This document shows, one piece after another, positions 20,418 through 32,331 of a stretch of DNA of 64,000 bases. Origin of the DNA: Taxawa tesnikishii (nom. ined.). Its lineage: Eukaryota > Ascomycota > Dothideomycetes > Dothideales. The DNA is taken from the NCBI GenBank assembly GCA_030247885.1, contig JAPDRO010000013.1, forward strand, positions 372,001 through 436,000, read 5' to 3'. The notes beneath the pieces were generated by a model that made no database searches, had not been told where the DNA came from, and saw only the letters and a list, made by a program, of their open reading frames with translations. Numbering within the stretch: the first letter of the stretch is position 1; each line of letters begins with the position of its first letter. The translations under genes and the position numbers were made by a program.

Positions 20418-23279
20418 GGCTCCGTCTACGGTATGCGCTTGTTTTGTTCCGTCGCCTATTCGTCACCTACCGCGATTTAATATACAGCGGTGAAGGACCG
20501 AACTGGTCGACGGAATGCGCGCTTAAGTCGGCTACTGCGAAGGGAGGGCTTGGAGGCAGAACAGGGCATAAGGACAAGTTGTATACAGCGGTCGCGTCGA
20601 CAAGGCGCGCCTCGCAACAGCGCCCCCAGCGGCGGTGCTCAGTGGTTCTGTGCAAGGTATGGCGGTTGATGGCGGTAAGAAGTCGGCTAAGTGGAAAGAG
20701 GTGACGGCTAGATACGCGCGTGCGACGCGCAGTCCTGAGCTGATATATGCTGCAACTTGGCAGTTGGACAAGACTGATAACGATACTACAAACGAGAAAC
20801 TGGGACAGGTATGCAAGAAGGCAGAAGAGGTCAACAAAAGCAGGGATGGTTGAGACTGGGAATGGACACGGGCAGCTTCCAAAGACGCGCGAAAGACGCT
20901 GCAGGTTACAGGGTAGCGCTTAAGTGCTCAGTGCTTGCTTGCATGGCTGCACAGCCTAGCACTACCGCGCAAGCAAAAACGCCCCGTTCGTCTTTCCGAC
21001 AACTGGCCCGCTTGTCAGTCGCTGTCCGTCGCTACGGCTGCACGCGCAATCACTCGGTAAGCGCTTGCCATCTAGCGCTGTGGTGAGCCTCCGACTCGAG
21101 CACACGGCGCTCAAGAGTCACCCCTCCGTCTATGCAGCAGCATCCATCCGCCTGCCGACGGCGGCTGCTCCTCCAACTGATCAACTGCCAACCTGCGCCA
21201 CAGTCTCCGCAGCGTGTCTGTGCCTGCATCGTGCGTGCTTGAACGTGCACAGTTCTTTTCGCCTATCCGGTGGGGCGGTGGGGAAGCCGCCGGATGCATC
21301 TCTCTGGCTCCGCGAGCCGCGCTAGAAACGAAGTCACCTGTGATGTGCGTCTGTCTCTTGCGTTTGTGCCTGTCGTGCAAACATGTCTTTTGCAGCTGCG
21401 TTTCAATCCACGGCTTGTGATACGATACACACGTGGCGCACCATCGTTGTCTCGTGTGGCATGTTCTGCAGATCCGATCAACACGCCTGACGCCAGGGCT
21501 AACATACGGGTGTCGATCCGTACCGCTGGTGTGAATGCGGCCACCACCCTTCTTGTCTGCCGCTAGCGGTAAAAAGCAGCCCCCATTCCTACATATACCC
21601 ATTTTCTTGCCGAACCTCATTTCCGTTCTGCATGCTAGAATGTTTCCCGATTGCTTGACCGGCAGAGCAGAAGACGTGCTTGATATCCCTGAATCTTGTC
21701 CGGATGCGTGCTTTACACGATGCTGCCTATGCGTTACTTCTGACCCGACTGAATGGTACGCCGCGGCTTCGCGAACGGCATCGCCGTTGAGATTCGCTGC
21801 AGACGACTGCGACTTGGTGTGTAACGCCATAAGACTGCGACCTGACAACAAGCTTCGTCCTCCGCCCAACCCCACAGCGGTTAATTCAGCAGACCTCACT
21901 CCGTGAAAGCACGGTATACGCGTTCATATGATGCGAAGCGCGTCTCTCTCTGCTAATCGCCTGAACAGGCTGATGTGACAGGCGCCCAACACTTGAGCCG
22001 CCACGTTCAGCCATGCGATAATCTCGCTAACGTCAGTATTGACAGTCGGCATCTGGCTTTGACCGTCATTGCCTTTATCAAATTTATCAAGCGGCTCAGC
22101 TCACATTTGCAGACGCCCAACTCCACATATGCCGTCTGCAGTACTGCGAACGTGCTTGGCATTGCGCCTGTTAATATACAGGGTGTTGTGGCATGAGGTG
22201 AATGGTGCGATCTTCCCAGTTAATCAAAATTTGTGCAACCACACGGCTTGTCTGCTTTGGTTGTCTTTCCGATCTGCCTGGCAGGTGAAGATTGCTTTTT
22301 GCGATCCTCTTCCGATCTTAACGAACACCCATGCACACGGGCCGCGGCTATACCGAGACGGCTCAACCACGTTTCCGGTAAGATCTGGCCGGAAGGGAAC
22401 TGCGTTCCGCCATATTGAAGAGCACTATACCGGGCCGGAGCCAGGATAAGGGAGCGACACCTCTCATGTGCCCACTGCATAAGGAGTAGCGCAGATCCCA
22501 AAAGCGCCTAGTTACCTGTATCAGCGAGTGATATAGACAAGACTTAACTCGGAGTATTTGTACAGGCATAGTTCCTATTTGCTGGCCCGCCTGACACACC
22601 GCAAACTGCTTAGTCCCCGCGGCGTGCATTGGGATCACTGACGAGAAGGTGGTCAAAGGAGAAACTCCGAGTAGCCATAGACCGCATGATAGCAAAGTCT
22701 TCATGTGAAGGCCCCATATGCTCGGTATGCGACACCCGCCCACAGGTGTTCCGGAGATTTTCGCCCAACTCTGAACGAATCCATTTACACTCGGTTACAG
22801 TCTGACCTGGACTTTCAATACAAGCACATGCCCTTAAAATTCAAGCTGTCACAAGTGGTTCAAGAACGGATCTATATGGGTGTCTATGCCATGTACTACA
22901 CGGCAACTGTCTCACATGGTACAGAAACATACACATACATGTATGACCTAAAGCCGACGCTGGTGTGGAACAATGATTTGATCAAAGGAGACAGGATGAA
23001 GCAGAAGAAACGCAACAGCAACAGCACGCGGAAACTATACGGAACAAGGTTTATGCGGACGTTCTGGCGTTTGGCGGGGTGGTTGTCGATCGAAACTGGA
23101 TGATGGCGGGGCCGTTGACGCAAGTCGCAGTTGACAAATACACCCTCATCAAATACATCAAGGTGCTAAACTCTCTGCTGTTCGCCATAACTTCCATCAT
23201 CGTCTCCTCAGAACCTACATTCATCAATTCAACCCATCGATCCATCTAACAGATCCGTTACACCAACTAATCCGTCACA
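20418..23279. other. Large divergent intergenic region
   Basis: About 2.9 kb between the starts of the Zn2Cys6-acetyltransferase gene (-) and the peroxiredoxin gene (+). One minus-strand open frame of 262 codons (21111-21899) has no motif and is antisense to other open frames, so I do not call it. Sequences matching the end of Illumina adapters occur at 22266-22275 and 22307-22318. No terminal repeats, transposase or tRNA seen. Confidence 0.5.
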
Positions 23280-23911
23280 ATGCCTCTTCAAGCCGGCGAC
23301 AAGTTCCCCGAGGATGTCCACTTCGAGTGGGCTCCTATCACCGATGAGGACCCAACTGCCTGCGGCATTCCCCAGGACTTGAACGCCAGCAAGGAGTGGA
23401 AGGGCAAGAAGGTCGTTCTCGTCAGCGTTCCAGGTACTTCCTCTTACCATCTGACTTCCATTCTAGTCATGCTAGATATAGTAAGATACTGACACATGTA
23501 TTCCCCTAGGTGCCTTCACCCCCGGCTGCCAGGCCTACCACCTCCCACCTTACATCCAAAAGTTTAATGACCTGAAGACCAAGGGGTGGATCTCGTCGCC
23601 GTCATCGCCTCCAACGACGCTTGGGTCATGAACGCTTGGGGCAAGGTCAACCATGTGCCAAAGGACGATATCATCATGCTCAGCGACACCAAGACCAAGT
23701 TCTCGGAGAAGTACGGGTGGCCGGCTGGTATGGGAGATCGCAACGGTCGCTGGGCTATGATAATTGAGAAGGATGGCTCTATCAGCTACGCTGAGAACGA
23801 GAAGAGCCCGCGCGAGGTTACTGTAAGTGCCTTCACTTCAGTGTCGGATCTAGATAGCATGCTAATGCTGGCAAGGTCTCCGGCGCGGACGCCGTTCTTT
23901 CTCGCTTGTAG
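23280..23911 (+). CDS. Peroxiredoxin, PMP20 / Asp f 3 type (Prx5 subfamily)
   Basis: Exons 23280-23433, 23510-23822 and 23876-23911. One G must be restored in GGGG at 23583-23586, after which the protein is 167 aa, the usual family length. The peroxidatic site PGAFTPGCQAYHLP fits PxxxTxxC with its cysteine, and the supporting Arg lies in GDRNGRWAMIIEKDG. The enzyme reduces hydroperoxides with thiols and in fungi is often peroxisomal or cytosolic. The C-terminus SGADAVLSRL ends in SRL, which could act as a weak peroxisomal PTS1 signal. Homologues in Aspergillus and Candida are known human allergens; that is a family property and not shown here. The neighbours give no operon-like context. Confidence 0.93.
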
Positions 23912-25216
23912 GGTAAGGACTTCTCGAAACTCGACGAGAATGCAGTTGCATGGCTCAGAGCTTAGATCAGAAAAAGCGTCGAGAACTCTCATCCGATCAG
24001 ATCCGACGATTTCGTGAAAAGGATAAACCGCATTCTACACTAGAACAGGCCGGTGATCCAACCTAGATACACGAAACGAACGATGAATTCCACCTAGTAT
24101 CGCTGCTGCAGGAGACGTCAAAGCGTGAGAGCCTTCAGTTGCGTCCAGTGTTGTATAAAACTTGGGCAATACTACCACACTCGAGTGCTCCAGTGTAATG
24201 ATCATAAAGAGGGTAGCGAAATGCCATGTCCACGGCAAGAATACACTAACATGAACCAACCTTTCACCACCTACGTTAGCGTAGTCTGTACATAGACGCA
24301 TCCGTCCTCGTCCGCTTCTTGCTCTCCTTTACCTTATCAGTAATCTTTCTACTGCGCGCTTTAGGATGGCGAGTTGTTGTTAAGTGCGAATCCTGGTTTC
24401 GTCTTTGACGGGCTTCATTGAAGCATCTACCGTTGACTGGCCTTGAAAGGGGCTTTATATCGTGTATCAATCTACAGAGCCAATAACAGAGAGAAGAAAC
24501 AACGAGGCTGAACACCTGCACGTGGGCGGAGAAGCTATGCATGAAGGATTGGGTCGTGATACTGTATCAATCCTGATCGGCACACGACGGGCTACCTATT
24601 CATCTCCTCTGTTGAACGTGTTCAAAGAGCAGGACACGATCCACGAACAGTCCAGCGAGATGGTATCTAGATCCACGTCTCCAAAGCTGCTGAGTTGTTG
24701 GGCGTAACGGCAATTGCCAATATGCCCTCAGAGGTTGAGCAAAGCATCCACCCTGAGCCACGAGCCCAAAAGGTTTCTCGTGGTCCCATAGAGGAACGAA
24801 CTCCGGTACACGACCGCTGCCAAGGCGCAGTGCTTCGTTCTCAAACCCGAGTTGTGCAATGTAATGCGCAGCGTACCGTGTGGTATATAAGGGTATGTAG
24901 CGTCACAAACGACCCGCTTCCTTCAAAGAGAAGCTCTCAAGAGCAGGAGATACAGGACGAATCGTCGGTCTCACGCGTCCATGGATGCCAACAGTGAAGA
25001 GGCTTCAGCCTTGACAACTCCTCCTGAGAGGGTAGAAAAGTTGCCTGCGGACGCGGTTGGAGGAGAAAAGAAGATCACGTCCGCGCGCTTGAAGAAATCT
25101 GATACTCCCGCTTGTCCTCGCTTTCGAAACAGCTTGGATTTCTTGGCAGCAGTCATTTTCTAGCCAGATTTGCAAGCTTTCTGTGCTTCGTTCCCATCTG
25201 TTGACATGCCACCACC
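23912..25216. promoter_or_regulatory. Intergenic region with TATA-like element upstream of MRS6
   Basis: 1.3 kb between peroxiredoxin (+) and the Rab escort protein gene (+). A TATATAA motif at 24884-24890 lies about 330 bases upstream of the MRS6 ATG and may be a promoter element. No gene is convincing; open frames are under 100 codons. Confidence 0.4.
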
Positions 25217-27111
25217 ATGGACTCGCTCGACGGCACATCATGGGATGTGTTGATTGCCGGTACGGGTATCCGGCAGTCTTTACTTGCATTGTAAGTACTG
25301 CTAGACGTCCGCAATATCAAGGGTCAGCGGTTCTGACTGACTCAGTCCGCCTTGAAGAGCCCTTTCCCGCTCTGGCAAGCAAGTCTTGCACATTGACAGA
25401 AACGATTACTATGGAGGCTCTGAAGCTGCGTTGAGCTTACAAGAGGCAGAAGCGTGGACTAAGAAGGTCAACAAGGGTAGAACGTTTCGCATGCTGATCT
25501 GTCAAACAGTGGCTGACATGCCTGTGTAGATGACTGGCGTTCCGCATTCCATAATGCGAAGGTGATAAGACCTGCAGAAGCCAGTGATGAGCCTTCCAGT
25601 TCAAAGCTAGGATTCCCTCGAGCATACAGCTTGTCACTAGCGCCAGACCTTCTCTACACCCGCTCGACTCTATTACCTGTTCTTGTCTCTTCTCGGGTAC
25701 ATCAGCAGCTGGAGTTCCAGGCTGTTGGCAGTTGGTTCGTCTTCAATCTCGCTGAGGGTTCGGACGAAGCCACTCGACTCGTCCGTGTGCCAAATGGTCG
25801 AGAAGATATCTTCGCGGACAAGACACTCAACCTCAGGGCTAAAGGAGCTTTGATGAAGTTCTTGCGCTTCGTAGGCGTTTATGAGGAGAAGCCTGAAATA
25901 TGGCAGCCTCATGAGGACACACCTTTCCCCCAGTTCCTTTCCGAACAGTTCAACTTGCCTGCCGCATCACATGGGCCTTTGCTTGCCTTAGCTCTCTCTC
26001 CAAATCCGCCGGATTCGACCACGACGGGCTTCGCTCTCCCACGCATTGCCAGGCACCTTCGCTCCATTGGACTGTTTGGTCCAGGGTTTGGCGCTGTGAT
26101 ACCTAAATGGGGTGGGCTGTCAGAGGTTGCGCAGGTCGCTTGTCGCTCTGGAGCCGTTGGAGGTGCTGTCTACGTCCTCAACAAAAGCATTGAAAAGCTT
26201 GTGCAGAATGAGCCGAACGGTTCAGCTGAAGAGCAAGCGGAGAGAAAAACATTACGGGTGTCCTTGAACGAAGGGGAAGTCGTAACGACGGACTATGTTA
26301 TCGGCAGCGCAGAAGAATTGCCGGCCGAGCAACCCGCATTTACTCTTGGTCGGACGCCCTCAACCAGCACAGTTGTTGTCCGCAGCATATCCGTTGTCTC
26401 ATCGCCGTTAGGCTCACTCTTCCCACGACTTCGGAAGGAGGACCTAACCCAGCTGGGGCTGTAGTTATCTTCCCTTCCGGATCTCTGTCCTCCCAGGACC
26501 AATCCGTTCCTCCAGTCCATATCATGGTCCACGCCAGTGACACCGGGGAGTGCGCAACAGGGCAATGTGAGTACTACCATTTTGTTCCGCTCTACTCGCC
26601 GTCATGCAATGATGAACAAACAAAAACGAATACTTATCTACATTGTCTGCAACTACATTGAAGATCAAATATCTCTGACAACCTGAATGCTTGACCTCTC
26701 TCACTTCCCTCACTATGCATGCTTTGGTTAGGCGAGCAAGTGCTGACAGAATCGAATAGCTGTTCTGTATGCAACTGCCGCACTCGCGGGGATGTTGGGT
26801 TCAATCTTCTCACCCATGCCGTAACGGCGCTGCTGGATGGTGTCGGCGAACAGCCCGCGCCTAAAGTGCTCTGGTCTCTCCGCTATGAGCAGCGTTTCGG
26901 CGTCCCCTCCTCAGTTGCGACTAACGCCGGTCCTGACCGCATCATGAAGTTTGCTGAGGGTGATCTGGATCTGTCCTTTGACGATTCCGTCGTAGATCAG
27001 GTCAAGGAGGCGTGGCGGAGGATCATGGGCGATGCTGCGGTTGAGGCTGGGGAGTTTATGCAGTTCCAGGATAGGCAGGCCGAGGCGGGGGACGAGGATG
27101 AAGAGGAATGA
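25217..27111 (+). CDS. MRS6: Rab escort protein (REP / Mrs6), Rab geranylgeranyltransferase component A
   Basis: Four exons: 25217-25290, 25358-25476, 25530-26566, 26760-27111. Two single-base slips (CCC 26422-26424, GGGG 26788-26791) need repair; the product is then about 527 aa. The N-terminus has the GDI/REP dinucleotide-fold signature (WDVLIAGTGIRQSLLALALS, then HIDRNDYYGG). Further GDI-superfamily blocks are DLLYTRSTLLPVLVSS, a conserved LNLRAKGALMKFLRF, and a region around PKWGGLSEVAQVACRSGAV. The acidic C-terminus ends DEDEEE. REP presents newly made Rab GTPases to the prenyltransferase and delivers them to membranes; it is essential in yeast, so a true pseudogene would be surprising. 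Intron 3 is long (193 nt) and could hide a small exon, but the junction ATGQ/SVLYATAALAG reads well. Confidence 0.9.
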
Positions 27112-28078
27112 TCGACAATGACACCAATTACGTTGCACACCCCTTTGATTCCATTCCTTCGTTTCCACGGGCGCGATCTCCCTGTAAAGGCTACGGACGT
27201 TGATTTTTGAGCAGCCGGAATTGCCTCGCCCCTCTACCTTCATCGTTGTTGCTCAGGGGGTACTTGTCTTCTTGAGAAGGCCTCCCTTCTATCCTCGTAG
27301 TACGTCATAGATCAGAGGATTGTTGAGGCCGATGAAAGTCGAGCGAGTTCTATGCGAGGTCCCTAGCGAAATCAAGCTGTATAGCCTTGCTCGAGTCCAA
27401 AAATCCACTCGACAGAGGGACGTCGATGCCTCTGGTCTGGCGTGCTGTCCGCTCCCTGGAGTCTGTGTATTGCCACATGTCCTCGAGGGTTCGATGGACG
27501 CTGACAGCCCGCCGCGTTGCCCGACAGCAACCGTCTTGTCGCCATCAGCATGACCGCTCAACCGTCTCCCTCTATCCCCCCCCCCCCCCCCAACCCCCTT
27601 TCGAGCCTACCATTCCGATTCCATTCTCTAGACCTAGCACAGACTCCTCTGGTCACACGTCACAAGAGACATGGGATATGTTGCCCTTGGCGACTTGCTT
27701 GCAGCTACACTGGCATAAAGGCAAGATGAAGAAAAAAAAACCAGGGCATCATGTCCCTGCAGCGGAGCGTATCGACATGACCGTCTAGTCTCCTTTTTTC
27801 TGTCGTGCTGGGCTACTCCGAACAAAACCGAGACAAGAGCGAACGAAATACACCACTACCTTCAGCCATCGCCGGCCCTTCGAGGCTTTGTTTGTGTGAG
27901 CGAAGCTCACAACGTCTAGCCTGAGCTGCACAGTTTACGTGTCGGGGGGGGGGTCGCTTCCACTGACGCCAGATATTACCGGCGCCGTTTTCGTTCATCG
28001 TGTACATGGGGGATATGGAAGACGTGGCATCGGTATCTCGTATCACTGCCTGCTTCGGTCCACAATTTACGCAGCGAT
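27112..28078. other. Convergent intergenic region with long C and G runs
   Basis: Nearly 1 kb between the stops of MRS6 (+) and the sugar transporter (-). It contains an uninterrupted run of 16 C (27576-27591) and one of 10 G (27944-27953). No gene was recognised; open frames are short and repetitive. Confidence 0.55.
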
Positions 28079-29939
28079 TCAATAACCCTTCTCCGCCCTT
28101 CCCTCGCTCAGGCTCGTCCTCCTCTCATCCCTGTTGTTGTCAATGAACACCTTCTTCCACCTGAAGCGCAACAGGTCCGCGGTGACCTCCTTGGCGCTCG
28201 CCAGGTTCTCCCTGACCAACTCCCCGGTCGGCTTCTGGAACAGGAGATCGATCTCCTCGAGCGTTTTGTCCTTGGTCTCGGGCATGAAGAGGACCTGGTA
28301 GAACCAACCCAGGACGGCGATACCTCCGTAGAAACCGAGCGTGAGACCGATGCTGGTCATGGCCTTTTGCATAGCGCTGAAGTTGTAGGTGACGATGAAG
28401 GAGCTGAGGAAGAGCCAGCCGTCCGAGGTCGTCATGCCGTAGGAGCGGAGGTAGGTCGGGTACACCTCAGCTGGAATGACCCAGGTAAGACAAGCATAGG
28501 AGCCGAAGAAGATCTCGTAGATGATGAGACCGGTAAGGTAGACGCCCTCTTTGGCGGCGATGTTGCCCGCGGGTACGAGGTAAGAGCAACCGACGAGGAT
28601 GAGACCGATGAAGAAGCCGGGCAACATGGCAATGGCCCAGAAGCGACGACCGCAAGTCTCCATCAGGAAGATGGCCGGGATGGTGCCGATGAGGAGCGCA
28701 CCACCACCGACGAGCGACATGTAGTTCGCCTCGATTGGGTCGAAACCGATTTGGTTCATCAGAACGGACATGTAGTACATGATGGCGTTGATACCAGTGA
28801 ATTGTCCGAGGAAGATCATGACGTTTGCGTAGATGATGGCGCGACGGGCACGGGGCACACGCACAAAATCGAGCCAGGGATACTTGCCAGTGCGGCCGCG
28901 CTTCACTTCAGCTTCCTCTTCTTCGGTCGAAACCTTCATAACGAAGAACTCTTCGCGGCTGTCGTGGTCGGCCACACCACGGATACGTTTCCAGACCTTG
29001 TAGGCGTCGACCGGGCGGCCGGCGTGCATTAGGAAACGAGGAGATTCTGCGAAGACGGGTGTTAGTGGGACCTACGGAAAAGACGGATGCAGAACAAGAA
29101 CTAACCAGGCATGAACAGCATTCCGACAAGCATGATGGTGGAGAAGACGAGAGAGGAACCGAGGATGTAGCGCCAGTTGCCGTCGACCTTAAGAAACATA
29201 GCGGCAACGGCATAACCAAGAACTTCTCCGAGCGCAATGTTGAACTGGTACAGAGAGACCATGTTTCCACGAAGCCTGCGTTCGACCGTCTCGGCGACGT
29301 AAACAGGGACAGTACCGCCCTCGAGACCGACGCCAAGACCGAGGATGACTCTTGCGGCCACGATCATGCCGTAATTGATGGATCCAGCTTCCAGCGCACC
29401 ACCGATGGTGTACAGGATGCAAGAAACAATGATGGACCACTTTCTTCCGAGATACTCGTTGCAGGGGGACAGGAGCAACGCGCCACCAACGGCCCCGAGT
29501 GGCATACCAGAGTTGACCAGGGAATTCTGCTGAGTGGTGAGGCCAAGATCGTTTGGCAGGAACAAGTTGGCACCAGAGATCAAACTCTGGTCCAGACCGG
29601 ACAGAAGACCACCCATGGAAGCAAAGGCGACAAGTAGCCAGGTGAAATGCTTCGGGTTCTTGAACTCGAGGTCAAAGGGCCCTTCTTGTCTCCTCTGGCC
29701 TGGAGCTCGTTTTCCATCTCAGTCATCAACGCGTCGATTTCCCATCCTCCGGCCTTGGCAATGTCGATGGCCTCGCGCTCACCGCCGATGTGAGGGACAC
29801 TACCGTTGCGAACGGCATCCTGAATCTCAACGGCTGACATGCGGCGGCGGTCCGCGAAGGAGGCGGAGCGGGGCGTTGTGATGTCTTCGGCGTGAACTTG
29901 CTTCTTGGCCTCGAGGCTGTCAAGTTCTTTCTCCGCCAT
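28079..29939 (-). CDS. MFS sugar transporter (sugar porter family)
   Basis: Exons 29939-29106 and 29046-28079 (donor GTTAGT, CTAAC branch, acceptor CGCAG). One base must be restored in AAA at 29674-29676; the protein is then about 600 aa. A soluble N-terminus of about 110 residues precedes 12 membrane helices. Sugar-porter signatures visible: GGLLSGLDQSLISGA in TM1, NEYLGRKWSI after TM2, RVILGLGVGLEGG in TM4, PVYVAETVERRLRGN, PESPRFLM, the GQFTGINAIMYY motif in TM7 and the C-terminal FMPETKDKTLEEIDLLF. It imports a hexose or related sugar by proton symport; the substrate cannot be told. It lies 2.4 kb from a beta-glucosidase gene on the same strand, which suggests uptake of released glucose or disaccharide, though co-regulation is not shown. 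Confidence 0.92.
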
Positions 29940-32331
29940 GGTAGCGGCTGACGGTGTGTTCTTCTCTTGCTTCGAGTACGAGATAGATGGAATTGAGGGG
30001 GCGATTGAGGGGCGAAGTAGAGGAAAGACTCGAGCAACAAAACAACCCCACCCCTCTTTTTAAGTAGCAGTTTCAGTAGAGGAGGGAAAAAAACCACGGA
30101 CTTCAAACCTAGTTATAGAGCGACTCTCCGCTTTTTGTACCCACGGGTCAGCAGAGCATGGAGCGGGGCACGAAACAAACCATTACCCATGGAGAGCTTC
30201 AGTTCGCTCCAACTAACTCAGACCCGGCTCGAGCTCGATCTCGCTGTCCAAGACGGGGCACGACCGACCATGCACCGACCACATGCCGCCGTGATCCCCC
30301 AGGGCAGGAGAGTTTCCCACATTTCATCACCACGCAGCGCGTTCCGGCCCCCAGACAGCGGTGGCAGGACGGTTGGTGGTCACGATGGACAGCAAAGACA
30401 ATGTATCACGGCAGACCGGCACCAACAGCGACGCTGCTAGCATCCCACCGCTGCGGTATCATGCCACTAGAGTTTGAGAAGTAAAAAGCTGGCAGGGATG
30501 ACAAACTCGCATGTAGAAGCAGCAGCTGCGAGTCGTGCGACGTGACGTTTCCCCTTCAGCCTCGATACGGTTAGCGTGCACTCAAGCATTCGGACCGACC
30601 GCGGCGGGTGCTTAGACGAACCACTGCCGACCTTTAGGCGTGGTGGCTATTGTTTGTTCCGGCATGGCCTTTCGTATGTCCGAGCCCGACACACTGTCTA
30701 TACTGAATGCAGTATTGCAGACCCATCGTGGCCCCTGCAGGCTCCAATTTTTCACCGCTGATCAGCCAATCTGAGATGGCCTCCCTGACTCAGTGTCGCG
30801 AAAAACGGAGCCTTGACCCTGAGACAGACACGAGTTTTTCCGGTTCCGGTATGGTATAGACTGCGCGGTGCCGATATTGCCATGATGCTGGTGGATACTC
30901 GTGCCTGGATGGTTGCCTGAACGTCCCGATGTCCCCATCGAGTGTGCCATAACAAACAGGGTCTACGGTCTGCACAGAAGCAAACCCAGAAGAAGACTAG
31001 AACTGGACGGACGGTGATTCGCGCGTCTGAAGAGATCCGCTTGTCGGAAACTGCAGGGCAGGGAGCCTCGCTTCCACACGACTTGCCGGCGGTGGACGGG
31101 TCAGCCTCTGCCCATATCAGAGGGTGCAAGCTATCGTCTGCGCGCCATGATGCGGATGGGGGCATGCGTGCCCGGAGATTTTCATACCTCCCATATTGTA
31201 CACCGAGGAAAAGCAGTATCGATAGTCTACAAGCTGGTGACGGTCGTCTGCGCAGTGGAACGAGTGAGGAGATATGCCCGCAGAGCTGAACCCAAACCTC
31301 CGCATGCGGTATACACGTGCATGTGGTCAGGAGGTGCGGCTCAGGGCCAAGCCGACCTCCATCAACCGTTCCCACTAACAGGCCAAGGACACGAGGCGTG
31401 AGACGAGTTATTTTCGCGGTCGGAAAAAAGGTCAACGAGAATGACAAAACCACCTATGTTTACATCCCGACGCCTGCAGTTTGCGCCGCATTACTAACGA
31501 AACATGCACCTTCGCCTCTCCTCCTCCAGAAATCCGGTTGCCCAGGGACGCTGGGACCCGCCTCCCTAAAGCTCTCCAGGAAGAAAGTCGATATAGGGTG
31601 TGAGGTGACGCGGCTTGCTCCTGGCAAGCAGGTACCAGCGATATGGAGCAAGTGTGGATGAGAAGTAGTAGTCCGCATGGACGCTTTGTAGGACGGAAAA
31701 GAGATGAGACCGGACCTAGCATCTGACGGATTGGCGCCTTTCTTGAGATGACACGGTCGGAGAAAGAACGTCCGCAGGACTTGTGTGCCACAACTTCACG
31801 TACAATACGTGGCATAACGTCTCCTCTCGTAACGTCCGCTGGTGGAGCCCAGAGCCAAGCATAACCGGGCAGACTGCTATCCGCATGCTGTCAATGCAGC
31901 GAGTCATCTCAGGCCTCATGTGACGGGAGGAGTGTCAGCAAAGACAGCTCAAACAACCTCCGCGCGTGGGACATCTATACCCCGCATCGAGCTCCATTGT
32001 CATGCACCCTTCAAACGAGGAGTGGGTGAGTTCTCGGTGGTATCGCGGTGGGCATGCTCCCTCGCTTTCCATCGCCCCACGCGTTCCCCGAACCCGGTTT
32101 TGCTCCATAACCTCACAACTCCACCGATCCCCATCTCCCTGCCCATCGGAAGAAGCACTCCAGAGAGCGCTCTCCGCGCGTTCGAGGGCGACACTGCGGC
32201 GAGATCGTTGTCCATCACAGGCCCACCCTCTTCAACGCCAACATTCCCATTTCCTTCCCCTTTGCCCCCCAACTCCCCCAACCGTTTCGATCCCCTCTTT
32301 CCATTACCGCTCCCTCGTTACCTTCCCCGAC
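29940..32331. other. Intergenic region between transporter and beta-glucosidase genes
   Basis: 2.4 kb, promoter side of the sugar transporter and 3' side of the beta-glucosidase (both minus strand). A minus-strand open frame of 233 codons (30752-31453) shows no domain and no splice context, so it is not called. No repeat family or transposon feature seen. Confidence 0.5.

Noticed and set aside
21111-21899. 262-codon minus-strand open frame in the large gap
   Set aside because: No domain, no splice signals, and plus-strand frames of similar quality overlap it. It could be chance in GC-rich DNA.
28367-29032. 221-codon plus-strand open frame
   Set aside because: Antisense to the MFS transporter; Asp/Glu/His-rich shadow of membrane helices.
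30752-31453. 233-codon minus-strand open frame
   Set aside because: Low-quality composition, no ATG-proximal context or domain, and overlapped on the other strand.
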